Of a stretch of DNA of 38,733 nucleotides, positions 15,122-22,291 are shown piece after piece. Made by a program: the position numbers and the translations under genes. This stretch comes from SIG701 sp045577175 (lineage in GTDB: Bacteria; Bacillota; Clostridia; Oscillospirales; CAG-272). The notes beneath the pieces are model-generated. The model saw only the letters and a list, made by a program, of their open reading frames with translations. It searched no databases and was not told the DNA's origin. How positions within the stretch are numbered: position 1 is the first letter of the stretch; each line of letters starts with the position of its first letter. The stretch is from positions 1-38,733 of the forward strand of contig JAZNHT010000009.1 of assembly GCA_045577175.1 (NCBI GenBank). Reading direction: 5' to 3'.

Positions 15122-16096
15122 TTATCTTTGGAAAAGTCTTGCCGCGTTATTGTAGAAAAGATCCTCCACATCCGTGCGGGAGAGATCGAGCAGCTGACAC
15201 GCCTGCCGGTGCGCCATAAGCGTTTCCGTTGCAATCAGCCACGAATGGAATGTCGTCGGAGAGGATCCGGCAAAGGACGCGAGATCCTTGTCATTGATCC
15301 AGTAAAATGTGTCCGCCAATGAGATCGCCTTGCCTGCAAGTCGGCAGATGTTGTAGTCTGTACCCCACATGCAGCGACTAATACCGACCTTTTTGATGAT
15401 CTGCATGATGGCAGGGGATTCGCAGATCGCGGCGAAATCGTACCACACATTCTCGAGATGCGCGATCTCACCAACCGTTTCAATTGCCGTCCATGCCGCA
15501 AATGCACGGGCGGCGTGTGCCAAAATCAGCGTTGCGTCGGGATATTTCTTTGCCATTTCCTTGATGTAGGTGCGGTTGCCCGGATCGGCGAGGGCGCGAT
15601 CGCGCACCATGTGCAGGGTGATTGCGAGCTTGTGCTTGCTTGCGACCTCCCACGCACTTTCGGGGAGGTACTCATCGATACCTGCCTGCATGGTGTTCTC
15701 GCCGGCGGCGAATATGTGATAGCATTTCAAGCCGACCACATTCTTGTGTACAAGGCGCTTTTCGATCTCCTCCGGCGTATCCGTCGGCATGACGAGAATC
15801 TCACCGACACAGTCGGGATGCGCATCCAGCTCCGCCTTCACAAATGCGTCCGCGCGGTCTCGCTCTCCTTCTCCGAAGATGAACTTGTCCGGCACGCTGA
15901 TCGCGTTTGCACGAAGCAGTCTGTTTCCGACAAGCGGAGCGAAATCCTTTCTGAAGCCGTCAATCGTTTCCTGCCCGATGGCACCGTGCGGGAAATGGCT
16001 GATATGCGAATGTGCGTCAAACAGCTTCTCCGGCAGAAAATCGTCGAGAATTTTGGCCGCTTCCAGATCGTAGGGCGTATAGACGTTGTTTTGCAT
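15122..16096 (-). CDS. Amidohydrolase-2 family metal-dependent hydrolase
   Basis: A 324-residue TIM-barrel hydrolase. Metal-site motifs: DAHSH (N-terminal HxH), a Lys in VGLKCYH, LHMVRD and LAHAAR histidines, and the WGTDYN aspartate, the order seen in the amidohydrolase 2 family (hydrolases and decarboxylases of ring compounds or lactones). The substrate is unknown. It starts 1 bp after the AraC gene's TGA, with GAGGATACC upstream, so it is translationally coupled to its likely regulator. Confidence 0.8.
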   Translation of the reverse strand: MQNNVYTPYDLEAAKILDDFLPEKLFDAHSHISHFPHGAIGQETIDGFRKDFAPLVGNRLLRANAISVPDKFIFGEGERDRADAFVKAELDAHPDCVGEILVMPTDTPEEIEKRLVHKNVVGLKCYHIFAAGENTMQAGIDEYLPESAWEVASKHKLAITLHMVRDRALADPGNRTYIKEMAKKYPDATLILAHAARAFAAWTAIETVGEIAHLENVWYDFAAICESPAIMQIIKKVGISRCMWGTDYNICRLAGKAISLADTFYWINDKDLASFAGSSPTTFHSWLIATETLMAHRQACQLLDLSRTDVEDLFYNNAARLFQR

Positions 16097-16097
16097 G

Positions 16098-16934
16098 TCA
16101 GGTATCCTCTTTTCTTTTCTTTGCTTTTCTGTATGCGTGCGGTGTCAATCCGTAATGCATCTTAAATGCCTTGAAAAAAGACGTCTCGGAGTTGTAGCCG
16201 ACCTGCTCGCTGATCTCGCTCACGGACAATTCCGTCGTTCTGAGAAGCCATCCTGCACGGTCCATGCGCGTGCGGCGGAGCTTTTCGCGGAAATTCACAC
16301 CGTAGGCGTTTTTCAGAATACGTGAAATCTGCCTCGGGGAGAGATGCAGCTCCTCCGCCATCTGCTCAACGGAGCTTTCTTTCGTCAGATGGGCTTCAAA
16401 ATAATTGTCAATCAGTATAAAGCGTGCGTCAATCGTTTTCGATGCGGTGCGGATTTCGCTGTCGGCGGAGGTGAGCACGGCGCGGCACGTTTCGCACAGG
16501 AGCATGGTGTACTGTGCAAGCAGTGCCTCCGTGCGAAACATCTGATCGCCGATCATTTCTGTGTGCGCGTGATGGCACAGAGAGAGCGTGTACGGCGGCA
16601 TCTGTCCGATAGAAAACGGTGTCGTGCGCTCGGCAAAATGGCTGGCAGGCGGAGAATCCTTCAGGAGAAAGGAGAGGACGTAGTGCGAGAAATCCTCACT
16701 TGCGTCGGTGGTGCAGTGGTACTGCCCGGGTGCTATGAGAAGTACGTCTCCGGCGCACAGACGGAGAGATACGTCACCGACATCCATCCCACATTCGCCG
16801 GAGAGGATGATATGTGCCTCGTGCTTCGCATGGCAGTGGCGGTACGTCCCCCATCGCTTCATGTGGAGACGGATGGCCGGATTGATGCTCAGCTCAAAGC
16901 GGTATCCGCCGAAGGCAATTTTCAGAAGCTCCAT
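16098..16934 (-). CDS. AraC-family transcriptional regulator
   Basis: A 278-residue protein: N-terminal cupin-like sensor domain (HCHAKHEAHIILSGECG and LCAGDVLLIAPGQYH), C-terminal double helix-turn-helix ending SVSEISEQVGYNSETSFFKA, the AraC signature. The ATG at 16934 is chosen because GGAGGA lies 6 nt upstream; the frame opens earlier without such a site. It is cotranscribed with the amidohydrolase, so it probably senses that enzyme's substrate or product and controls its own operon. Confidence 0.9.
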   Translation of the reverse strand: MELLKIAFGGYRFELSINPAIRLHMKRWGTYRHCHAKHEAHIILSGECGMDVGDVSLRLCAGDVLLIAPGQYHCTTDASEDFSHYVLSFLLKDSPPASHFAERTTPFSIGQMPPYTLSLCHHAHTEMIGDQMFRTEALLAQYTMLLCETCRAVLTSADSEIRTASKTIDARFILIDNYFEAHLTKESSVEQMAEELHLSPRQISRILKNAYGVNFREKLRRTRMDRAGWLLRTTELSVSEISEQVGYNSETSFFKAFKMHYGLTPHAYRKAKKRKEDT

Positions 16935-17026
16935 GGCAGTCCTCCTTTGCACGGTGATTTTTGCATGAATGTGACCGCTCAGGATAGGTTTTTCGAAAAA
17001 AATATCCGAACAGGTCATCTGACAGT

Positions 17027-17055
17027 ATTATATCGCGTTTTGCGAAGGAAGTCAA
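17027..17055 (-). promoter_or_regulatory. Promoter of the AraC-amidohydrolase operon
   Basis: TTGACT (17055-17050), 17-bp spacer, TATAAT (17032-17027). The leader to 16934 is about 85 nt. Confidence 0.8.
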
Positions 17056-17063
17056 GGGGAAAA

Positions 17064-17092
17064 GAAAAGAGCGGACAAACGTCCGCTCTTTT
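17064..17092 (-). terminator. Terminator after the coiled-coil membrane protein gene
   Basis: AGAGCGGAC (17068-17076) and GTCCGCTCT (17081-17089), loop AAAC, with a T-rich run on either strand. Confidence 0.8.
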
Positions 17093-17098
17093 TGGGGA

Positions 17099-18142
17099 TT
17101 ATCTTCGGCTGTAACGGTCCAGCATGTCGATCGTCTGCCTGAATTCCATGTTCTGTACCGAGGAGAGAATCGCCTGCGAATTTTGTGCGGCAAGATGCTG
17201 CTGTGCCTGCGAAGCCTCTCCCTGCGCGATCATTGTGTTCATATTGGTGCGTACACCGGCGAGGAGATTGTTGTTTTCCTCGATTGCCATACGGGTGAGA
17301 TCCTGACTGAAGGAAATCGCATCGAGAGATTGAAGCACCCGTCCTTGGAAAAGATCGGTGTCGTATTTGTTGAGGGCTTCCTTCAGCGTGTCCACACGCC
17401 CGGATTCAAAATAGCTGAGCAGATGCGCAATCGCCATAAAGGAGCGGTACTGCGGATGAATGATGTCGTAGGAGTAGAGCTGCTTGAGGGCGTTGTTCGT
17501 GGTATCGATTGCGCGATTCAACTGGTCGATGGTAGAGCATCGAACACTGCGTGCATAGCGGCGGGGGAGGTTTTTCGAATCGACACGAGCACAGTCTTTT
17601 TGGTGTTCTTCCATTTTTACGGCGTAATTCGCTTCAGCTTCTGCGAGCTTTCTTTCGTAATCCTGCATGCGCTCGTCGTGCCGCGCAAGTTCTTTCTTCC
17701 ACCGACGTTCGTCAATCCATTTTTTACTGAAGACAGTGGTTAAAACGGCACCGACTATACTGCTAATGGCTCCACACGCGGCTGCGGCGGGCGGGATGGT
17801 CGTGTTGGAGGGTAGCTCATCAACGGGAGAAGTGAAAGCGAGGGCGAAGATTGTGGCACCGATAATCATGATAAGAAAAAAAGCAACTGCTCCAAGCGCA
17901 ATGTGCCACCGAATACCGTTGTAATACTCAAGATATTCCTTTTTTTCGGGCTTTTTTGGTTTCTCTACTTTTTCTTTATAAGGTTGGGGCGGATAGGGGA
18001 AATCTTCAAAAGACTTTATTTCGTCTCTCAGCTCTTGGATTGTTTGCTCGGCAGAGTGCTTCTTGTATTCCAAACGAAAAATTTCGCGGAGATACGCAGT
18101 CAACTCGTTTTTTTGAAGCTGCATTTCGGGTGATTGACTCAT
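17099..18142 (-). CDS. Coiled-coil protein with two membrane segments, function unknown
   Basis: A 347-residue protein not recognised as a known family. Layout: a charged helical N-terminus (1-48); a proline/lysine-rich linker (FPYPPQPYKEKVEKPKKPEK, 48-67); two hydrophobic segments (about 81-103 and 117-137) forming a membrane hairpin; a long charged coiled coil (140-185); and a mainly helical C-terminal domain with Gln/Asn-rich stretches. AAAGGAG precedes the ATG. It is transcribed divergently from a small ribbon-helix-helix regulator across a 123-bp A/T-rich region, so regulation by that protein is plausible. No functional link to its other neighbours is visible. Confidence 0.6.
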   Translation of the reverse strand: MSQSPEMQLQKNELTAYLREIFRLEYKKHSAEQTIQELRDEIKSFEDFPYPPQPYKEKVEKPKKPEKKEYLEYYNGIRWHIALGAVAFFLIMIIGATIFALAFTSPVDELPSNTTIPPAAAACGAISSIVGAVLTTVFSKKWIDERRWKKELARHDERMQDYERKLAEAEANYAVKMEEHQKDCARVDSKNLPRRYARSVRCSTIDQLNRAIDTTNNALKQLYSYDIIHPQYRSFMAIAHLLSYFESGRVDTLKEALNKYDTDLFQGRVLQSLDAISFSQDLTRMAIEENNNLLAGVRTNMNTMIAQGEASQAQQHLAAQNSQAILSSVQNMEFRQTIDMLDRYSRR

Positions 18143-18160
18143 TTTTCTTCTCCTTTGTTT

Positions 18161-18176
18161 AACTATAATTTTATAG
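18161..18176. promoter_or_regulatory. A/T palindrome in the divergent regulatory region
   Basis: ACTATAA-TT-TTATAGT is a perfect 7-bp inverted repeat between the minus-strand promoter and its gene. It is a candidate operator for the ribbon-helix-helix protein encoded on the other side. Confidence 0.35.
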
Positions 18177-18194
18177 TCATAAATATCATATATA

Positions 18195-18224
18195 ATTATA
18201 ATATATGAATCAGGCGTTTGTCAA
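18195..18224 (-). promoter_or_regulatory. Promoter of the coiled-coil membrane protein gene
   Basis: TTGACA (18224-18219), 18-bp spacer, TATAAT (18200-18195), minus strand. Confidence 0.75.
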
Positions 18225-18265
18225 GGTAAAATATTAATATAACTAAAATTTTTCAGGAGGAAGCG

Positions 18266-18460
18266 ATGGCGGAGGAAATCAAGATCACAAAAAAATCCCC
18301 GCGGCGCGGAGATGACGGGTACAAAATCGTATCGGTGCGGATGAAGGACGAGATGATCGAGAAACTGGATGACCTCTCCGTGCGGACGAATCGCTCGCGC
18401 AATGAGCTGATCAATATGCTTCTGGAAGCGGCGATCGACATTGTGAAGGTTGAAGAATAA
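18266..18460 (+). CDS. Ribbon-helix-helix (CopG-like) DNA-binding protein
   Basis: A 64-residue protein. After a basic N-terminus, YKIVSVRMKDEMIEKLDDL forms the expected beta-strand and helix 1, and NRSRNELINMLLEAAI forms helix 2, as in Arc/CopG-type dimeric regulators. AGGAGG is 6 nt before the ATG. Such proteins often repress their own and adjacent promoters; the divergent gene at 17099 is the likely target. It could be an antitoxin, but the neighbour is not a recognisable toxin. Confidence 0.75.
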   Translation: MAEEIKITKKSPRRGDDGYKIVSVRMKDEMIEKLDDLSVRTNRSRNELINMLLEAAIDIVKVEE

Positions 18461-18487
18461 AAGCAGGAACGTGCGGCTCCTGCTTTT
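18460..18487 (+). terminator. Terminator of the ribbon-helix-helix gene
   Basis: AAAGCAGGA (18460-18468) and TCCTGCTTT (18478-18486) followed by TTTTA. Confidence 0.85.
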
Positions 18488-18555
18488 TTATTTGTCCGGC
18501 AACAACCGTCTCCCGTTCGCATATTCTGTAGGGAAGAACAGAGAAGGAGACGAAG

Positions 18556-19029
18556 ATGAACAGTGTACTGCCTATTCTGAGAAAAAGACCGCAGGCGGTC
18601 GCCGCAATCACCGGCAGCCGTAAATACCCAAGCATCCGCGGCACGGTGCGGTTTTACGAGACGGTATCGGGCGTGCTCGTCGTTTCGCATATCACGGGAC
18701 TGCCAACGTCGGCGGACGTGTGCCGCGCCCCGATTTTCGCCATGCACATCCATGGGGGCGGCAGCTGCACGGGGACGGATACAGATCCGTTTGCGGACGC
18801 ACTGACGCATTATAATCCGCGCGCTTGTACCCATCCGTATCACGCAGGGGATCTGCCGCCGCTGTTCGGCGCGAATGGGACGGCGTTTTCGGCGGTGCTG
18901 ACCGATCGCTTCCGCGTGGGGGAGATCGTGGGGCGGTGCGTGATCGTGCACGGCTCGCCGGACGATTTTACATCCCAGCCGGCAGGCAACGCGGGCGAGA
19001 AGATCGCCTGCGGCGTGATTCGGGGATAA
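18556..19029 (+). CDS. sodC: Cu/Zn superoxide dismutase-like protein without signal peptide
   Basis: A 157-residue protein of the Cu/Zn SOD family. All metal ligands can be placed: H64 and H66 (MHIHGG), bridging H85 (HYNP), H93 and H96 and D99 (THPYHAGDL) for zinc, and H132 (VIVHGSPDDF). The disulfide cysteines correspond to C71 and C152. The electrostatic-guidance arginine in the usual GNAGxRxACG motif is replaced by Lys149 (GNAGEKIACG). There is no signal peptide or lipobox, unlike most bacterial SodC proteins, so it would be cytoplasmic. AAGGAG precedes the ATG. Such short homologues occur in anaerobic Firmicutes; enzymatic activity is uncertain. Confidence 0.85.
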   Translation: MNSVLPILRKRPQAVAAITGSRKYPSIRGTVRFYETVSGVLVVSHITGLPTSADVCRAPIFAMHIHGGGSCTGTDTDPFADALTHYNPRACTHPYHAGDLPPLFGANGTAFSAVLTDRFRVGEIVGRCVIVHGSPDDFTSQPAGNAGEKIACGVIRG

Positions 19030-19034
19030 ACAGA

Positions 19035-19064
19035 AAAACGGGAGAGGGCATCCTCTCCCGTTTT
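19035..19064. terminator. Bidirectional terminator between the SOD-like and serine hydrolase genes
   Basis: AAAACGGGAGAGG/CCTCTCCCGTTTT with a 4-nt loop, symmetrical enough to serve both convergent genes. Confidence 0.85.
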
Positions 19065-19066
19065 GT

Positions 19067-20548
19067 TTACGCCTTTCGTGCGACGAACATTCCCGTGTAT
19101 TCGTTTAAGAAATCCTCCGCTTGCTTCTGCATATGGACGTGAACCTCATCTCCCTTGAAGGTGAAGAAGAACATGCCCGTGCCGAAGTATCGGTCGATGA
19201 TCTGCACGCGCAGAAGGAGTCGCTGTCCGCTGTGCCGCCATGCCGCGGAGAACGCTCCGTCGTACATGAATCCGTCCGTGGTACGGAGACTGCCGAAATC
19301 GTTGGAGTAGCCGAGCTGGGGGAATTTCGCAAAGACGTTCTCGCACATGCCGAACGGGATCTCCTTGTCGCCCTGCGCGTTCGTGTAGGAAAATACGCCG
19401 CCGTTCTCGGTGAAATCAAAGCGGAAACGGGTGATGCCCGTCGGATTTTCGTCGCAGACGTATTCCTGTCCGCTGATTTCTGCCGACAGGGGCGAGGTTT
19501 TCTCGCCGGATGCCGTAATCAGACGGAGATTCGCCGTTCTGTCCGCGAGAATCTTTTCCGCCGCCGCGTCTGTGGCAAGCGGCTTGTCTGCCATCTTGTG
19601 TACGATTTTTTCAAAGAATCCGTCCACGATGTAGTGTCTCGCGGCGGTGTAGCCCTGATTGTCTGCCGTGCAGACGAAGATCAGATCCTTCTCGGGCAGC
19701 ATGATGGTGTACTGATCGCCCATGCCGGAGAAGGCAAAGCCGCCGTCCTCGGTGCACCAGATTTTATAGCCGTATCCGCTTGAGAAGGTTTCATCATACA
19801 AAAAGTTCGAGTTGTCCGCCAGCGGAGAGGTCGCCTCACGGAGATACGCTTCGCTCATGAGACGCTCGCCGTTCCACGTGCCGTAATTGAGGAGAAAGCG
19901 CGCGCAGGATGCCATGTCACGGGACGTGCAGAGGAGCGCGGAGTCGCCCCAGGAATCGCCGTTTGCGCAGCGAAGCACCTCGGCGGTGTTGAACGTGCCG
20001 ATTTTATCAAAGATTTTTGCTTTCAGATACTCCAGCAGGCGCATACCGGATAGCTTTTCCACGAGAGAGCAGAGCACCTGCGAGCCGGTGCTGTCGTATT
20101 TCCACGTCGTGCCGGACGGATGATCGGCGGAGATGTTGTTCAGATACCAGTGCGTGCGGTCGGGATCGCCGCTGGTGAACCAGCTCGGATGCGTGCCGCA
20201 GGTGCACATCATCAGCATGTCGCGGATCGTTTGCTTGGCGAGGTAGGGCGGCACCTCCCGTTCAATTTTTTCGGGGAAGTGCGAGACGATCGTATCGTCC
20301 AAGGACAGCTTGCCCTCCTCAAGGAGAAGCCCGATCGCGATGCCGACGTAGCTTTTCGTCTGCGAATACATGCGGTGGCAGAAATCGCGGTCAAACGGCG
20401 CCCAGTAATACTCCGCAAACAGCTTGTCGCCGCGCATCATGAGCACGCTGTGCATGTTACATTCGTGTCTCTCCAGAAAATCGATATACTCCGCGATTTG
20501 TGCGGAGGAAACACCCGCCTCTTCGGGTGTGATTTTATCAAAAAGCAT
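19067..20548 (-). CDS. Serine hydrolase of the beta-lactamase/penicillin-binding fold
   Basis: A 493-residue protein with the class C beta-lactamase-like fold: nucleophile motif S62-Q-T-K65 in YSQTKSYVG and second motif Y151-D-S153 in KYDSTGSQ. The C-terminal 150 residues form a separate beta-rich domain. No signal peptide is visible, so it is probably a cytoplasmic esterase or peptidase rather than an antibiotic-degrading enzyme. The ATG at 20548 is preferred (GGAGGA 8 nt upstream) over one eight codons earlier. Confidence 0.8.
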   Translation of the reverse strand: MLFDKITPEEAGVSSAQIAEYIDFLERHECNMHSVLMMRGDKLFAEYYWAPFDRDFCHRMYSQTKSYVGIAIGLLLEEGKLSLDDTIVSHFPEKIEREVPPYLAKQTIRDMLMMCTCGTHPSWFTSGDPDRTHWYLNNISADHPSGTTWKYDSTGSQVLCSLVEKLSGMRLLEYLKAKIFDKIGTFNTAEVLRCANGDSWGDSALLCTSRDMASCARFLLNYGTWNGERLMSEAYLREATSPLADNSNFLYDETFSSGYGYKIWCTEDGGFAFSGMGDQYTIMLPEKDLIFVCTADNQGYTAARHYIVDGFFEKIVHKMADKPLATDAAAEKILADRTANLRLITASGEKTSPLSAEISGQEYVCDENPTGITRFRFDFTENGGVFSYTNAQGDKEIPFGMCENVFAKFPQLGYSNDFGSLRTTDGFMYDGAFSAAWRHSGQRLLLRVQIIDRYFGTGMFFFTFKGDEVHVHMQKQAEDFLNEYTGMFVARKA

Positions 20549-20580
20549 GAGAATATCCTCCAAAATTTGCATACATCTGC

Positions 20581-20609
20581 ATTATACCGCAGATCTGTGC
20601 CGTTGTCAA
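20581..20609 (-). promoter_or_regulatory. Promoter of the serine hydrolase gene
   Basis: TTGACA (20609-20604), 17-bp spacer, TATAAT (20586-20581), minus strand. Confidence 0.85.
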
Positions 20610-20691
20610 GGGAAAAACGGAGATTTTCGATTGCGAGGGCAAAAAGCGTATGCCGCATACGCGGCAGGCGGTTCAATCCATTTCGTATTTC

Positions 20692-20747
20692 GCAAAACAA
20701 AGCACCGATGCGTTGCATCGGTGCTTTATTTTGGTGGAGATAAGCGG
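20692..20747 (-). repeat. Direct repeat, distal copy: terminator plus tRNA-Ala 3' end
   Basis: This 56-nt stretch equals 20935-20990 with a single difference. It carries the terminator hairpin AAAGCACCGATGC/GCATCGGTGCTTT and, at 20732-20747, the last 16 nt of tRNA-Ala including CCA. No T-arm follows, so it is a remnant, arranged like the distal attachment site of an element integrated at a tRNA 3' end. Confidence 0.8.
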
Positions 20748-20934
20748 TGAGCAGAAACGCGCTTTGCGCTAAGGCTGTGGCAATCGCCAAAACGAGTTTT
20801 GGCGGCTCGCGCCCGATAGGACAGTCGGTATCCACCGCGAGTGCAGCTCCACGCCCTAAAAACAGTCCGCCGGACTGTTTTTGCGCCCCTACGGGATGCG
20901 CCCGGGCTTTCGATCCCGCGTTGTATTTATCTCT
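20748..20934. repeat. tRNA-flanking repeat unit at tRNA-Ala
   Basis: Between the direct repeats lie: palindrome CGCCAAAAC/GTTTTGGCG (20785-20804); the module shared with the tRNA-Tyr locus (20848-20911: TCCACGCCCT, hairpin AAAAACAGTCC/GGACTGTTTTT at 20858-20882, CTACG, ATG, CGGGCT); and an inverted partial copy of the tRNA-Ala 3' half (TTCGATCCCGC at about 20910-20920, TATCTC at 20928-20933). There is no credible protein-coding gene. Confidence 0.7.
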
Positions 20935-20974
20935 GCAAAATAAAGCACCGATGCGTTGCATCGGTGCTTTATTT
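20935..20974 (-). terminator. Terminator of tRNA-Ala (within the proximal direct repeat)
   Basis: AAAGCACCGATGC/GCATCGGTGCTTT (20942-20970) with a 3-nt loop, then TATTTTGC on the minus strand. The repeat continues to 20990, covering the tRNA 3' end. Confidence 0.8.
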
Positions 20975-21050
<76 letters not shown>

Positions 21051-21062
21051 GTCTGTGAGAGT

Positions 21063-21091
21063 ATTATATCACAGAAATCCGAAAAAAGCAA
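21063..21091 (-). promoter_or_regulatory. Promoter of tRNA-Ala
   Basis: TTGCTT (21091-21086), 17-bp spacer, TATAAT (21068-21063), 12 bp upstream of the tRNA. Confidence 0.75.
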
Positions 21092-21111
21092 TACCTTTTC
21101 ACAAAAATATG

Positions 21112-21132
21112 GGGGATGCTTTGGGCATCCCC
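21112..21132 (-). terminator. Terminator of the SGNH esterase gene
   Basis: GGGGATGC/GCATCCCC (21112-21119, 21125-21132) followed on the minus strand by CATATTTTTG. Confidence 0.75.
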
Positions 21133-21140
21133 TTTTTCGT

Positions 21141-22199
21141 TTACAGGCAGCCGATCTTTTCAAGCAAATCGCCTACGGTCTTCGCCATCGAAGCAAAGCC
21201 CAGATCGGTCGGATGGCAGTTGTCCACCGTGCCCTCGTGACCGCATTGCGCCATCAGCTCCGGACCGGAGAGATAATAGACGTTCTTATCCCCGGCGGCG
21301 AGTGCGTTTTTGTACGTCGTCTCAATCACGGCGTGCCGCTTTATATCGTTCGGATCGAGATAATAGTGCGGACGCGCCATCATGATAATCGGAATATCGG
21401 GGTGCGCCGCGCGGACCGTTTTAAACATCGGCTCGTGCGTCTCGGCGAGAAATTCCGGCGTGGGCGAATTGCAGTCGTAGTCGTAAAGAAAGACGGACAT
21501 ATCAAGCGATGCGACGTACTCCGCCATTTCTTTTTCCGCCTTGGCGTGACCGGAAAATCCGAGATTCACATAGTTGCAGTCGAATCGGCGCGAAAGGATC
21601 GCCTGATAGGCGCATCCCGGGCGTGAGGCACAGCCGCCCTGCGTGATCGACGAGCCGTAAGAGACAAGCGGCACCTCCGTTTTGTACGCAGGCGAAGCAG
21701 TTAGCGTAGCGCCCTCATCGATTCCGATAATCAGCTCGCTCACCATGCTGTACAGCGGAAAATTGACCGTGAAATCACGCATCTTTGTCTCCGTCATGAA
21801 GTCGGGGAGCTCGAGGGTGCTTTCGTATCCGTCGGCAATATCCCTCGGAGGGACGAACGTGCCGGCGAATACGTTGTCCGCATACAGATCAAAGCCGGTG
21901 GAGCCTGTTCTTGCAAAATGGCACATATTGCTCAGATACGGCATTTTTGCCACGATGGAGATGTGGCGGCTGTCCGTCATGAAGCGGACTCTGCCGCCTG
22001 CCGTGTTTTTGCTCAGATGGACGATACCGCTGTTCACGCTCGCCGCAACGTTTTCGGGCATACGTCTGAACAGTCCGTCCTCGTAAAACACGCCGCAGAC
22101 GCGGAAAGGCTCGCTCAGCGCACTGTAAAACACCTTTCCGTCGCGGACGATCGTTTCTTCTACCTTGAAATTTTTATCGAGTTCCGTAATATCCTTCAT
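21141..22199 (-). CDS. GxDLY-domain SGNH/GDSL esterase
   Basis: A 352-residue two-domain protein. The N-terminal beta-sandwich has TGFDLYADN (about 101-109), matching the GxDLY motif of the domain that precedes SGNH hydrolases of the Lipase_GDSL_3 type. The SGNH domain has the nucleophile in YGSSITQGG (Ser184), the block II glycine in GFSGHAK, and the DxxH pair D326/H329 near the C-terminus. Enzymes of this architecture remove acyl groups from carbohydrates. There is no signal peptide, so it is likely cytoplasmic. The ATG at 22199 follows GAGGTGATT. Confidence 0.85.
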   Translation of the reverse strand: MKDITELDKNFKVEETIVRDGKVFYSALSEPFRVCGVFYEDGLFRRMPENVAASVNSGIVHLSKNTAGGRVRFMTDSRHISIVAKMPYLSNMCHFARTGSTGFDLYADNVFAGTFVPPRDIADGYESTLELPDFMTETKMRDFTVNFPLYSMVSELIIGIDEGATLTASPAYKTEVPLVSYGSSITQGGCASRPGCAYQAILSRRFDCNYVNLGFSGHAKAEKEMAEYVASLDMSVFLYDYDCNSPTPEFLAETHEPMFKTVRAAHPDIPIIMMARPHYYLDPNDIKRHAVIETTYKNALAAGDKNVYYLSGPELMAQCGHEGTVDNCHPTDLGFASMAKTVGDLLEKIGCL

Positions 22200-22217
22200 T
22201 TCAATCACCTCGGGAAA

Positions 22218-22246
22218 AGTATAGCATATTTTCCCTCCCTTGGCAA
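22218..22246 (-). promoter_or_regulatory. Promoter of the SGNH esterase gene
   Basis: TTGCCA (22246-22241), 17-bp spacer, TATACT (22223-22218), minus strand. Confidence 0.7.
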
Positions 22247-22262
22247 GGGGAAGCGACAAAAA

Positions 22263-22283
22263 AGTATGCCCGAAGGCATCCTT
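22263..22283 (-). terminator. Terminator of pyrR-uraA
   Basis: GATGCC/GGCATAC stem with a TTCG loop, followed on the minus strand by TTTTTT. Confidence 0.75.
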
Positions 22284-22291
22284 TTCGCGTG

